A stretch of 64,000 bases of DNA from Pseudoalteromonas amylolytica (GTDB lineage Bacteria; Pseudomonadota; Gammaproteobacteria; Enterobacterales; Alteromonadaceae): NCBI RefSeq assembly GCF_001854605.1, contig NZ_MKJU01000028.1:311727-375726 (forward strand), read 5' to 3'. Positions 8,876 to 18,110 of the stretch are shown in pieces. Positions within the stretch are counted from its first letter, which is position 1; each line of letters starts with the position of its first letter. Position numbers and translations under genes: made by a program. Under the pieces are notes generated by a model. That model saw only the letters and a program-made list of their open reading frames with translations. It had not been told where the DNA came from and did not search any database.

Positions 8876-9955
8876 ATGGTACAAAGTACCCACCCTATGC
8901 TGAGTGCCCTATGGCATAATCTATCCACATGTGTATTAGTGTTAGATAAAGAGTTTGTGATCCATTATGCCAATAACAGCAGTAGTGAGTTATTCGGATT
9001 GGGTCTTAAACGGTTAATAGGCCAACCTATTAACGACATCTTTAGCCACCATCATATTGACTTTGAACGTCTCTCTCAATACGCACTCAACGATGGGGTT
9101 GATTGCCAGCAACACAGGGTAGACGTGGTGTTCGTGGATAATCGAGCTGCCACAATCAACCTGCACGCAAGACGCATCAACCACCAACAACAAACCTTTA
9201 TTTTACTTGAGTGTCGTCGTATCGATGATGAAGTTCGTTTTGATCAAGCCTCCAACCAAATGCATCAATACCAAGCGGCACGAACACTGATAAGAGGTTT
9301 GGCACACGAAATTAAAAATCCTTTAGGTGGAATTAGAGGAGCGGCGCAATTATTGCAGTACGAGACCTGTCAGCAAGAACGCGATCAATGTGCACAGTTG
9401 ATCATAGAACAAGCGGACAGATTAACCGAGTTAGTGGACAGGCTGCTTGGGCCCAATCAATTGCCCAAAAAAGCGCCGTGCAACATTCACCAAACGCTCG
9501 AGTCCGTTATTAAGTTGAGTATGTTGGACAACGCCAGTCAAATAACATTATTAAAAGACTATGACCCAAGCATACCCGATATTGTGATCGACCAAGCGAA
9601 AATACAACAAGTTGTGCTAAACATCGTGAGAAATGCTCAACAAGCGCTAGAAAGTGCAGGCACCATCACCTTAACGACGCGGATTAAGCACCGCATGAGG
9701 CGTGGTGAGCGCTTGATGAAAAAAGCATTGTTGGTAAAAATTTCGGATGATGGACCGGGTATCGCCGAAGAGCTAAAGGATACCTTATTCTATCCCATGA
9801 TCACCAACAAGGAAGGTGGCTCTGGGTTGGGTTTATCCATTGCACAAACTATTGTTGAGCAACATGGTGGCATGATCGACTGTGACAGCTGGCCCGGACA
9901 TACAGAATTTAATATTTACTTGCCGTTTGACGACGACGGCACGGGGAGCAAGTAA
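8876..9955 (+). CDS. ntrB: nitrogen regulation sensor histidine kinase/phosphatase NtrB
   Basis: 359 residues. It is a soluble PAS-containing kinase that phosphorylates NtrC under nitrogen limitation and is switched to phosphatase by GlnB. It has an N-terminal PAS domain (about 10-115), then the H-box with the phosphorylated His in RGLAHEIKNPLGGIRGAAQLL, then a HATPase domain with N-box NIVRNAQQAL, G1 ISDDGPGI and G2 GGSGLGLSIAQ. No membrane segment is present. The stop overlaps the ntrC start (TAATG). A perfect NtrC site lies just upstream, indicating autoregulation. Confidence 0.96.
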   Translation: MVQSTHPMLSALWHNLSTCVLVLDKEFVIHYANNSSSELFGLGLKRLIGQPINDIFSHHHIDFERLSQYALNDGVDCQQHRVDVVFVDNRAATINLHARRINHQQQTFILLECRRIDDEVRFDQASNQMHQYQAARTLIRGLAHEIKNPLGGIRGAAQLLQYETCQQERDQCAQLIIEQADRLTELVDRLLGPNQLPKKAPCNIHQTLESVIKLSMLDNASQITLLKDYDPSIPDIVIDQAKIQQVVLNIVRNAQQALESAGTITLTTRIKHRMRRGERLMKKALLVKISDDGPGIAEELKDTLFYPMITNKEGGSGLGLSIAQTIVEQHGGMIDCDSWPGHTEFNIYLPFDDDGTGSK

Positions 9956-11349
9956 TGAAAACAGTTTGGCTCGTGGATGATGATGCTTCAATCCGCTTTG
10001 TTTTAGACAAGGCACTATCTCGCGCAGGGTTTAACACCGAAAGTTTCGCCAACGGCCAAGATGTATTAACAGCCTTACAATACAGCCAACCCGCTGTGTT
10101 GATTTCTGATGTCAGAATGCCAGGGCTAGATGGCATGGCATTGCTAGAAGAGATTGTCACACAATATCCAAGTCTGCCTGTGATCATCATGACCGCGCAT
10201 TCCGATTTGGACTCCGCTGTAAATGCATTTCAAAAAGGTGCGTTCGAATATCTTGCTAAACCCTTCGATTTAAACGAAGCCACATCATTAGTTGAACGAG
10301 CCTATCAAGCCAGCCAGCAAGCACGTAAAACCAAACGCCAAACCCAAGAGCAAAAGCACCCAGACATTATTGGTGAAGCGCCTGCTATGCAGGAGGTTTT
10401 TAGAGCGATAGGCAAGCTCTCTGCATCTAGCATGAGCGTGTTAATTAATGGCGAATCAGGCACTGGTAAAGAGTTAGTGGCAGGTGCCCTGCACAATCAC
10501 AGCCCTAGAAAAGAGAAAGAGTTTATTGCGCTCAACATGGCTGCGATTCCAAAAGACTTAGTGGAGTCTGAGCTATTTGGGCATGAAAAAGGGGCGTTTA
10601 CTGGTGCCGATAGCACACGTAGAGGGCGCTTCGAGCAAGCGAATGGCGGTACCCTCTTTTTAGATGAAATTGGTGATATGCCATTGGATGTGCAAACTCG
10701 CTTGCTGCGGGTGCTAGCAGACGGTGAATTTTACCGAGTGGGCGGCCATCAAAGTGTTAAAGTCGATGTGCGTATCATTGCAGCCACGCATCAGGACTTA
10801 GAGCAGTTGGTAAAAAAAGGCCAATTTCGAGAAGATTTATTCCATCGTCTCAATGTGGTGCGCTTAAAGCTACCTGCGCTTAGAGAACGCCCTGAGGACA
10901 TTGCCAAGCTCGCTCAGCACTTTTTAGGCCGCAGTGCCAAAGAACTGCAAGTGGAATGTAAGGTCCTCAACGACGAGGCTATTGATGTAATGCGGCTATA
11001 TCACTGGCCCGGCAACGTGCGCCAACTCGAAAACACCTGTAGATGGCTGACCGTAATGGCACCTGGCGACCTGATTGGCGCACATGACTTGCCCGATGAG
11101 CTCAATCATAAGGCTATCACCGATGAAGCAACAGGCGACTGGTTAGATGCCTTTCAACTTTGGTTAAATCAAGAACTCAAACAGGGTAAGGAAAATATCT
11201 GGCCTGCGGTACAAGCGCAACTAGAAGTACGCTTGATAAAGACTGCACTCAGTGCGTGTCATGGACATAAACAAGACGCCGCGTTAAAAATTGGTTGGGG
11301 TCGCAATACCCTGACAAGAAAGCTCAAAGAAAGAAATATTCAAGAGTAA
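9955..11349 (+). CDS. ntrC: nitrogen regulation response regulator NtrC (sigma-54 activator)
   Basis: 464 residues with the classical three-part layout. The receiver domain has DDDASIRFVL and the phosphorylated Asp in LISDVRMPGLDG. The AAA+ domain has Walker A GESGTGKE, the sigma-54-contacting GAFTGAD loop and the R-finger region. The C-terminal Fis-type helix-turn-helix ends in DAALKIGWGRNTLTRKLKE. When phosphorylated by NtrB it activates glnA and other nitrogen genes from distant TGCACC/GGTGCA sites, such as those upstream of glnA and ntrB. Its start shares one base with the ntrB stop. Confidence 0.97.
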   Translation: MKTVWLVDDDASIRFVLDKALSRAGFNTESFANGQDVLTALQYSQPAVLISDVRMPGLDGMALLEEIVTQYPSLPVIIMTAHSDLDSAVNAFQKGAFEYLAKPFDLNEATSLVERAYQASQQARKTKRQTQEQKHPDIIGEAPAMQEVFRAIGKLSASSMSVLINGESGTGKELVAGALHNHSPRKEKEFIALNMAAIPKDLVESELFGHEKGAFTGADSTRRGRFEQANGGTLFLDEIGDMPLDVQTRLLRVLADGEFYRVGGHQSVKVDVRIIAATHQDLEQLVKKGQFREDLFHRLNVVRLKLPALRERPEDIAKLAQHFLGRSAKELQVECKVLNDEAIDVMRLYHWPGNVRQLENTCRWLTVMAPGDLIGAHDLPDELNHKAITDEATGDWLDAFQLWLNQELKQGKENIWPAVQAQLEVRLIKTALSACHGHKQDAALKIGWGRNTLTRKLKERNIQE

Positions 11350-11545
11350 GGCTCGATAGGCTGGTGCCTTTGTGCCAGTCTAAGTATTCACCTTTTGAAG
11401 CCTTCACACACTATCCACATGCAGCTCTCAGTCACAGACGGGATCTGCCAGCGGTTATCCTTAGTATCAACTCCATAAAATTTCATTGACCCTATTTGCA
11501 AAAGCCGCCACTATTTAGTGATAAACCATAAGGCGACTGAAACCA

Positions 11546-12004
11546 ATGAAATTACTTGAAAATGTGCCTCTTATAAAACAATTGGAGATCATTAATCGGC
11601 TCGATTTTTTCAAAGACTTTAGCATTGCCGAGCGACAAATATTATTGGAGTCTTTTGGTCGGCTTTACTTGGTGAACGCCAACCGCCACGCTTTCAAGCG
11701 CTTTGAACTAGATAACCGCCTATTCATTGTACTCAGTGGAGAGCTGGTGATTTTTAAAAGTAGTCAGCTTCATGAGCTAGGTCGGATCAGGCCTGGGGAG
11801 TTTATCGGTGAAGGGGCTTTTATTTGTCATCGCGAGCACTCCACCAGTGCAAAAGCCGTTAAAGACAGTATTTTACTGGCCATCACACCCGATGCCATGA
11901 CCCGCCTACCCTCTGTAATAAGAGAAAAAGTCAAAGACCAAATTATTGAAGGGATGAGTGTTAGAATTAACACTCTCAGCAGCTTTATTGAAGATAATAT
12001 GTGA
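11546..12004 (+). CDS. cyclic-nucleotide-binding-fold protein without DNA-binding domain
   Basis: 152 residues. Residues about 15-120 form a CRP-type cNMP-binding beta-roll (LFIVLSGELVIFKSSQLHELGRIRPGEFIGEGAFI...STSAKAVKDSILLAI), with the phosphate-cassette-like GEFIGEGAF. The remaining C-terminal helix (REKVKDQIIEGMSVRINTLSSFIE) has no helix-turn-helix, so it is not a CRP/FNR transcription factor as it stands. It could be a ligand sensor or a partner-binding protein. Nearly 200 bases separate it from ntrC, with no recognisable feature between them. Confidence 0.7.
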   Translation: MKLLENVPLIKQLEIINRLDFFKDFSIAERQILLESFGRLYLVNANRHAFKRFELDNRLFIVLSGELVIFKSSQLHELGRIRPGEFIGEGAFICHREHSTSAKAVKDSILLAITPDAMTRLPSVIREKVKDQIIEGMSVRINTLSSFIEDNM

Positions 12005-12119
12005 TAAAGCAAAACATTAGGCAATTTTCGCTGATATTATGAATAAGTGATGGGATGTGAAATCTAGTGGCATTAAATGAAGTGTATAGGTTACGAACCC
12101 TCATAAAAACGGTTATATC

Positions 12120-12149
12120 GTAAAGGTCGAATCTATATTCGACCTTTAC
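12120..12149. terminator. perfect 13-bp inverted repeat between convergent genes
   Basis: GTAAAGGTCGAAT-CTAT-ATTCGACCTTTAC with no mismatch, lying between convergent stop codons. It has only short T runs, so it is a probable weak bidirectional terminator or mRNA 3'-end stabiliser. Confidence 0.65.
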
Positions 12150-12167
12150 TTTCATTGCTATTAAGAG

Positions 12168-13406
12168 TTACTTTGCGAATAACTGCTCGAATGCATTGAA
12201 TAATTTTTCTAGCTCTTCGATAGTGTTGTAATGCATACAACCAATGCGCACGACGCCGCCTTTGTCCATGACACCGAGTTGTTCACATAAGCCCTGTGCA
12301 TAGAAATTGCCATCCCATACGCACATGTGTTGCTTACCCAAAAACTCAGACACCGCTCGCGGCTCAATGTCTTTGAACGTCAAAGCGAAGGTCGGTGTGC
12401 GCTCAGCTAGGCGTGCTTTATCAGCGATACCAAATAACGAAATCTGTGGGAATTCTGCCAGTCGCGTTAAAAAGTAATCGCTGAGCGCCATTTCATGCTG
12501 TTTGGTTTTAGCAAACGCCTCCGCCAAACGTTCGCGACGTGGCGTATCTTCGCTCATCCCACTGAGTGAAGCGATATAGTCAATGGCCGCAACGACCCCG
12601 GCTAGACCTTCAAAGCTTTGTGTGCCTGTCTCCCAGCGACCTGGGATCACATCCTTAGCAGGCTCTACTTTGTAAGGCGTAAACCCTTCTAAATGTTCGC
12701 GCTTCCCGTAGACAATACCGACATGTGGACCAAAGAATTTGTAAGCCGAGCAAGCTAAAAAGTCACACTCTAGTGCTTGAACATCAACCAACTCATGTGG
12801 CGCATAATGTACCGCATCAACATAAACCAACGCACCAACTTGGTGCGCAAGCTCAACAATCTGCTTAATGTCGTTTATTGAGCCTGTAGTGTTAGAGGCA
12901 TACGTCACAGCAACGAGCTTAGTGTTTTCGTTTAGCAGGCTTTTGTAATGTTCAAGATCAAGCGTGCAGTCATCTTCATTGATGCGCACGGCATTCACTG
13001 TCGCACCTTTATCTTCGGCCGCTAAGCGCCAAGAAGACACGTTAGAATAGTGATCTGCGTTAGTCACAATCACTTCGTCACCAGCTTGCCATTGGCGAGA
13101 AATAGCACGACTAAAACTAAAAGTCAGGCTGGTCATGTTGGCACCAAACACGATTTGCTCTTTGCTTGGTGCATTAAGTAAATCAGCAACAGCTTGGCGA
13201 GCGGTGTCCATCAAAGTAACGGTTTTCTCACTTGAGAAAAATGCGCCGCCCAAGTTGGAGTTAAAATAACCTAAATATGCCGACATGGCGCTGAGCACCG
13301 ATTGAGGCACTTGTGAGCCACCTGGACCGTCTAAGAAGATGGGTGATTGGCCGTTAACCTGTTGCATAAGCGCAGGAAACTGACGACGAAGTTGAGTAAG
13401 TTCCAT
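12168..13406 (-). CDS. cysteine desulfurase-like PLP enzyme (VC1184-type, class V aminotransferase fold)
   Basis: 412 residues, PLP-dependent class V aminotransferase fold. Visible landmarks are the N-terminal FLDGPGGSQVP, NADHYSNVSSWR, YASNTTGSIND, the PLP-ring Asp in VYVDAVHYAPHE and the Schiff-base Lys in CSAYKFFGPHVGIVYG, followed by WETGTQSFEG. It most resembles the cysteine-desulfurase-like subfamily named after V. cholerae VC1184, whose substrate is not established. The usual catalytic-Cys loop of IscS/SufS is not evident, so it may be another PLP lyase. It lies 8 bases after a free-amino-acid-hydroxylase-like gene, apparently in one operon, so the two may act in sequence on an amino acid. 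Confidence 0.82.
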   Translation of the reverse strand: MELTQLRRQFPALMQQVNGQSPIFLDGPGGSQVPQSVLSAMSAYLGYFNSNLGGAFFSSEKTVTLMDTARQAVADLLNAPSKEQIVFGANMTSLTFSFSRAISRQWQAGDEVIVTNADHYSNVSSWRLAAEDKGATVNAVRINEDDCTLDLEHYKSLLNENTKLVAVTYASNTTGSINDIKQIVELAHQVGALVYVDAVHYAPHELVDVQALECDFLACSAYKFFGPHVGIVYGKREHLEGFTPYKVEPAKDVIPGRWETGTQSFEGLAGVVAAIDYIASLSGMSEDTPRRERLAEAFAKTKQHEMALSDYFLTRLAEFPQISLFGIADKARLAERTPTFALTFKDIEPRAVSEFLGKQHMCVWDGNFYAQGLCEQLGVMDKGGVVRIGCMHYNTIEELEKLFNAFEQLFAK

Positions 13407-13414
13407 GCTCTGTC

Positions 13415-14047
13415 CTACGCTGTAAATACGAAACAGTCTAAATAGCCAACTTGGTCGGCATCAAGCTTATTCATTGGGGTTGCGTTGTGCCATACCTGAC
13501 GGTCGTTGATCAGCGCAAACAAACCGTCTTTGATCTCCATTTTAAAACATGGCTCTGATTCTTTATTCTCATAAACAAGCAGCTCACCACCGGCAATATT
13601 TTCATGAGAAACACCACAGACACACACGTGGTCGAAGCCGTCTTGATGAATACCTTCCGGTGCCGGTGGTGTATCAGACTCAATCGCCAGCATACGGAAT
13701 TGATGCACTTCAATATCGCGCTCATCATCAATGCCGGTCATCTGTTTAAACTCACGCAGCAGATGTTTAAAGCCATCACAGTTGATTAAACTCGTTTCTA
13801 GGTTTTCATATACGCGCTCAACATTACCTTGGAAGGTGTTTATTGAGTCATCCTGAACAAATGCTTTGGTTGGCTGTAAGCTCACGGCATCATCGGCAAA
13901 CTTAAGCACCGAATAACGACGTTTACGAAATGCACCATCTGCATAAGGGTTGTCGGGAAGTTGATCAAATGAGGGCTTAACTGCTTCGATATGCGCCTGT
14001 TGGATAAAACGCAGTTGAAGCAGATTCTGGTTGTTTACTGCTGTCAT
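13415..14047 (-). CDS. 2OG-Fe(II) dioxygenase family protein (free amino acid hydroxylase-like)
   Basis: 210 residues. It matches the family represented by Bacillus L-isoleucine 4-hydroxylase, whose members hydroxylate free L-amino acids using 2-oxoglutarate, O2 and Fe(II). The iron-binding HxD is seen in EGIHQDGFDHVCV and the distal His in LINDRQVWHNATPM. Other family features are FRKRRYSVLKF at the N-terminus and NIAGGELLVYENK between the metal ligands. It is the first gene of a two-gene minus-strand operon with the PLP enzyme at 12168. The substrate cannot be told from the sequence. Confidence 0.8.
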   Translation of the reverse strand: MTAVNNQNLLQLRFIQQAHIEAVKPSFDQLPDNPYADGAFRKRRYSVLKFADDAVSLQPTKAFVQDDSINTFQGNVERVYENLETSLINCDGFKHLLREFKQMTGIDDERDIEVHQFRMLAIESDTPPAPEGIHQDGFDHVCVCGVSHENIAGGELLVYENKESEPCFKMEIKDGLFALINDRQVWHNATPMNKLDADQVGYLDCFVFTA

Positions 14048-14222
14048 TTTGCTGTCGCCTATTAGTGTGAAATTAGCGACAATTCTAATCGAAAATAAAA
14101 TAAATTCTGTTTAATTTACCCAGTATTTGGCATCGATATTGGATTAACCATCCTTATAAACAATTAAAACTGGCTATTTAATTTAAGTTTTCCAGCACAA
14201 AATTCAACCTAAACTCAGACCA

Positions 14223-14252
14223 AAAAAAGCCGGTGTTAACACCGGCTTTTTT
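14223..14252. terminator. rho-independent terminator of acnB
   Basis: A perfect palindrome centred on GTTAAC: AAAAAAGCCGGTGTT and its complement. It ends in six T on either strand and lies 14 bases past the acnB stop. Confidence 0.93.
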
Positions 14253-14266
14253 AGCAATGACTGTGA

Positions 14267-16864
14267 TTAAACAGCTTGCTGAATGATTACGCCATCAGCT
14301 TTTTTCGTATACTGAGGCATCTTGTGGAAGTTCAAGTAACGGTATGTATCAGCCGCTGTTGCATTGATCTTCGCTGCGTACTCTTGATACTCAGCTGGAG
14401 TCGGTAATTTACCTATGATTGCAGCAACTGCTGCAAGCTCTGCTGACGCTAAGAATACATTTGCACCAGTACCTAAACGGTTCGGGAAGTTACGAGTAGA
14501 GGTAGACACTACCGTTGCTTTGTCAGCAACACGTGCTTGGTTACCCATACACAATGAACATCCTGGCGTTTCAATACGCGCACCAACACGGCCGAAGATC
14601 CCGTAGTAACCTTCGTCAGTTAGTTGGTCTTTATCCATCTTAGTTGGTGGAGCGACCCAAAGCTGTGTTGGGATACGACCTGTGTAACCGTCTAATAATT
14701 TACCAGCGGCACGGAAGTGACCAATGTTTGTCATACAAGAACCGATGAATACTTCATCGATCTTCTCACCTGTTACATCAGAAAGAAGACGTGCATCATC
14801 AGGGTCATTCGGCGCACATAAGATTGGCTCTTTGATTTCGCTAAGGTCGATTTCTAGTACATGCTTGTACTCAGCATCTTTGTCAGCTTCCATCAGTTCT
14901 GGGTTTGCTAGCCACTCTTGCATTGCGGTGATACGACGCTCAATGGTACGTACATCGCCGTAACCTTCAGAGATCATCCACTTAAGCATCACAATGTTTG
15001 ACTCAAGATACTCAGCAATTGACTCTTTAGATAGCTTAACAGTACAACCTGCCGCAGAACGCTCTGCCGATGCGTCTGATAGTTCGAACGCTTGCTCAAC
15101 GGTTAAGTGCTCAACACCTTCGATTTCAAGTACGCGGCCAGAAAACTCGTTGATCTTACCTTTCTTCTCAACAGTCAATAGACCTTCTTTGATACCGTAG
15201 TAAGGGATAGCATGTACTAGGTCACGTAATGTGATACCCGGTTGCATTTCACCTTTAAAACGAACCAAGATTGATTCTGGCATATCCAATGGCATAACAC
15301 CTGTTGCTGCCGCAAAAGCAACTGCACCAGAGCCCGCAGGGAATGAAATACCTAGAGGGAAACGTGTATGCGAGTCACCACCAGTACCTACTGTATCTGG
15401 TAACAACATACGGTTTAACCAAGAGTGGATTACACCGTCACCTGGGCGAAGTGATACACCGCCACGGTTCATGATGAAATCAGGGAGTGTGTGGTGTGTG
15501 TTTACGTCAATTGGCTTAGGATAAGCTGATGTGTGACAGAATGACTGCATCGTTAAATCAGCTGAGAAACCTAGACATGCTAAGTCTTTAAGCTCGTCAC
15601 GTGTCATTGGGCCTGTCGTATCCTGAGAACCAACAGTCGTCATCTTAGGCTCACAGTATTGACCTGGACGAACACCCGGCATGTTACATGCCTTACCAAC
15701 CATCTTCTGAGCAAGCGTGAAGCCTTTGCCTGAATCAGTCACTAGTGCTGGCTTGCGGAAAATATCTTCAGCTTCTAAGCCAAGAGATTTACGCGCTTTA
15801 TCTGTTAAACCACGACCGATGATCAATGGAATACGACCGCCTGCACGCACTTCGTCAAGAATTACATCTGACTTAAGTGTGAACGTAGAGATAACTTCAT
15901 CTGTACCGTGACGCTTAACCACACCTTCGTATGGATAGATGTCAATTTGGTCACCCATGTTGAATTCATCAACATTTAGCTCGATTGGTAATGCGCCAGA
16001 GTCTTCCATAGTGTTGAAGAAGATAGGTGCGATTTTACCGCCTAGACAAACACCACCAACGCGTTTATTTGGTACGAACGGGATATCATCACCCATGAAC
16101 CAAAGTACCGAGTTAGTCGCTGATTTACGAGAAGAACCAGTACCTACAACATCACCAACGTACGCCAATGGTAAGCCTTTTGTTTTTAATTCTTCAAGTT
16201 GTGAGATTGGACCAATTTCACCGTCTTTCTCTGGGTTGATACCATCACGCGCGTTTTTCAGCATGGCTAATGCGTGTAGCGGGATATCAGGACGTGACCA
16301 AGCATCTGGTGCTGGTGACAAATCATCAGTGTTTGTTTCGCCTGTTACTTTAAATACAGTCACAGAGATTTTCTCAGCAACTGCTGGCTTGTTAAGGAAC
16401 CACTCAGCTTTCGCCCATGATTCAATAACTTGCTTAGCAAATTCGTTACCTGCTTTCGCTTTTTCTTCTACGTCATAAAACGCATCGAACATTAATAATG
16501 TGTTTGAAAGACCTTTAACAACGATAGGCGCAAGCGCTTCGTCATCAAGTAAGTCAATCATAGGTGCGATGTTGTAACCACCTAGCATAGTACCTAGCAA
16601 TTCTGCTGCGTATTCTTTGCTCACAAGTGGTGATGTCGCTTCACCTTTAGCCACTGCCGCTAAAAAACCCGCCTTGATATAAGCGGCATCGTCCACACCT
16701 GGTGGTACACGGTTAACTAAAAGGTCTAGGATAAATTCTTCTTCACCTGCTACTGGTGATTTTACTAATTCAATAAGGTCTGCAGTTTGTTGTGCGTCTA
16801 ACGGCTTAGGTACGATCCCTTGCTCTGCGCGCTCTTCTACATGTTTACGATATTCTTGAAGCAC
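14267..16864 (-). CDS. acnB: aconitate hydratase B
   Basis: 865 residues, identical in length to E. coli AcnB, the main TCA-cycle aconitase. The AcnB-type order is seen: N-terminal HEAT-like domain, swivel domain ([23 protein letters not shown]), then the catalytic domains. The [4Fe-4S] ligands lie in [17 protein letters not shown] and in [11 protein letters not shown]. AcnB apoprotein also binds mRNAs as an iron/oxidation-responsive regulator in E. coli; whether this one does is unknown. It is a single gene with its own terminator. The upstream 240 bases to the next gene show nothing recognisable beyond AT-rich promoter-like sequence. Confidence 0.97.
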   Translation of the reverse strand: MLQEYRKHVEERAEQGIVPKPLDAQQTADLIELVKSPVAGEEEFILDLLVNRVPPGVDDAAYIKAGFLAAVAKGEATSPLVSKEYAAELLGTMLGGYNIAPMIDLLDDEALAPIVVKGLSNTLLMFDAFYDVEEKAKAGNEFAKQVIESWAKAEWFLNKPAVAEKISVTVFKVTGETNTDDLSPAPDAWSRPDIPLHALAMLKNARDGINPEKDGEIGPISQLEELKTKGLPLAYVGDVVGTGSSRKSATNSVLWFMGDDIPFVPNKRVGGVCLGGKIAPIFFNTMEDSGALPIELNVDEFNMGDQIDIYPYEGVVKRHGTDEVISTFTLKSDVILDEVRAGGRIPLIIGRGLTDKARKSLGLEAEDIFRKPALVTDSGKGFTLAQKMVGKACNMPGVRPGQYCEPKMTTVGSQDTTGPMTRDELKDLACLGFSADLTMQSFCHTSAYPKPIDVNTHHTLPDFIMNRGGVSLRPGDGVIHSWLNRMLLPDTVGTGGDSHTRFPLGISFPAGSGAVAFAAATGVMPLDMPESILVRFKGEMQPGITLRDLVHAIPYYGIKEGLLTVEKKGKINEFSGRVLEIEGVEHLTVEQAFELSDASAERSAAGCTVKLSKESIAEYLESNIVMLKWMISEGYGDVRTIERRITAMQEWLANPELMEADKDAEYKHVLEIDLSEIKEPILCAPNDPDDARLLSDVTGEKIDEVFIGSCMTNIGHFRAAGKLLDGYTGRIPTQLWVAPPTKMDKDQLTDEGYYGIFGRVGARIETPGCSLCMGNQARVADKATVVSTSTRNFPNRLGTGANVFLASAELAAVAAIIGKLPTPAEYQEYAAKINATAADTYRYLNFHKMPQYTKKADGVIIQQAV

Positions 16865-17107
16865 AATTTTGCCCTCTTGGTGACGTGAATCGTCTAGTCT
16901 ATGTGATTGTTCATACAGACAAGACCGATAAATTCTGGTGGTTAATTATAAGGCCTTTGAGTATAGATGAAAATCTTGCAACTGAAACTGGCGCTTAATA
17001 GTGACTATAAATACTATGAATGGTCTTATTGAAACAAGTATATCTTCATGAATGTTTGGTAAGTAGGAATCATTTGCAATTGCAAACAGTAAACCACGCC
17101 TGCCGAT

Positions 17108-17419
17108 TTACTGTGTATGAGCAATTAATAGTTCAGCCACGCGCTGCTTAACAGCACGTTTATCGTCAGCGTTAACGCCAAAGCGCTCGGCGAGCAATGC
17201 GATTTCTTCGTTACTGAGATTAAAAGACAAGCGCTGCCGAGTCTTTTTAGATTTTACTTCCAAGCTGAGGATTTTTCGGATCATATCCGAGGGGGTCAGC
17301 TCCTCATCGATTGCCTGCTTTTTTATTGACTTTTGTACTTCGCTACTGAGATCAAACGCCATTTGCGTTGCCCTTACGGCCTGCTCTTGGCGTTGCCATT
17401 TCGCTTTAGCATCACTCAC
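17108..17419 (-). CDS. small protein with two ribbon-helix-helix-like repeats
   Basis: 103 residues, not recognised as a named family. Two segments each resemble a ribbon-helix-helix unit: about 18-54 (TQMAFDLSSEVQKSIKKQAIDEE, then LTPSDMIRKIL) and about 60-98 (RQRLSFNLSNEEIALLAERF, then KRAVKQRVAELL). Each has a short strand, a helix, a turn and a second helix. Tandem RHH proteins can bind palindromic operators as monomers or dimers. It is the last gene of the PspA/YjfI group and abuts the preceding gene with no gap. A doubled palindrome lies upstream of that group, so an autoregulator is a reasonable guess. The fold is inferred, not proven. Confidence 0.65.
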   Translation of the reverse strand: MSDAKAKWQRQEQAVRATQMAFDLSSEVQKSIKKQAIDEELTPSDMIRKILSLEVKSKKTRQRLSFNLSNEEIALLAERFGVNADDKRAVKQRVAELLIAHTQ

Positions 17420-18055
17420 TTAGTCACTCCCTGGAAACAGTTCTACAATATCTGATATCGGTCTGCTAAGCGTTAAAGACACATCCGTTTCACCGCCATC
17501 CCAAACCTCTATATTTAAGCTGTGTTTGTCATCATCTGATGCCAAGCTAATCACCTCGCAAGGCTCACCGCCTTGTTGCTCAAATTGAGGTAAAGACTGT
17601 TGACGATAATCACGTTGATGAAAATAGCATACAAAAGGAGCTTGAGTTTGATGGTAGCTACGCGCTAAGAACTGGCTAAATCGCTCGGGCGTGTTTGCAA
17701 CACTAATTTGTGTCAAAGCTTCTTCGTCAAATATTCTGGCAAATTCATCTAAGGTGAAAATCTCGTCGACGTCGTCACGCTCAATTTTTATCGAAAAGTT
17801 TGCCCACTGCTCACCATCTTCTTGCTCAATTTGCAAAAACACGACTTGGCCTGAACTGTTTTCCAAAACCATTTCATATTCAGCGCCATATTGATACTGA
17901 TAAGTATGCACAGCAATGACTCGTAAGCTTTGGCCTTTTAACCATTTTGGATATGCGAAGGAGTCTATCAATGTCAGCATGTCACCCACTTTTAACTGTG
18001 AAGGTTCAGTTAGTTGGCGTGTCGGTGCTGTTTTTTTCTTAAAAAAATTAAACAT
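17420..18055 (-). CDS. uncharacterised protein of the PspA/YjfI cluster (DUF4178- or YjfK-like)
   Basis: 211 residues, no signal peptide or membrane segment. The N-terminus is basic (MFNFFKKKTAPTR), then comes LKVGDMLTLIDSFAYPKWLKG and an SH3-like beta-rich stretch with YGAEYEMVLENSSGQVVFLQIE. This recalls DUF4178 and E. coli YjfK (DUF2491), both of which occur next to PspA-like, DUF350 and spermidine-synthase-like genes. The similarity is weak by eye. The C-terminal half is acidic. It lies 55 bases after the PspA-like gene and directly before the small RHH-like protein. The function is unknown. Confidence 0.6.
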   Translation of the reverse strand: MFNFFKKKTAPTRQLTEPSQLKVGDMLTLIDSFAYPKWLKGQSLRVIAVHTYQYQYGAEYEMVLENSSGQVVFLQIEQEDGEQWANFSIKIERDDVDEIFTLDEFARIFDEEALTQISVANTPERFSQFLARSYHQTQAPFVCYFHQRDYRQQSLPQFEQQGGEPCEVISLASDDDKHSLNIEVWDGGETDVSLTLSRPISDIVELFPGSD

Positions 18056-18110
18056 ATCTCACCTAAAAAATGGTAGGGGCTCACTGAACAAATAGCGCCC
18101 CCCGATTGGG

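Noticed and set aside
11295..11489. 64-codon frame after ntrC
   Set aside because: It begins inside ntrC in another frame, with no ribosome site or recognisable sequence.
15939..16478. 179-codon open frame on the + strand
   Set aside because: It lies wholly antisense to acnB, has no recognisable domain and is Ser/Pro-rich as expected from the shadow of a conserved gene.
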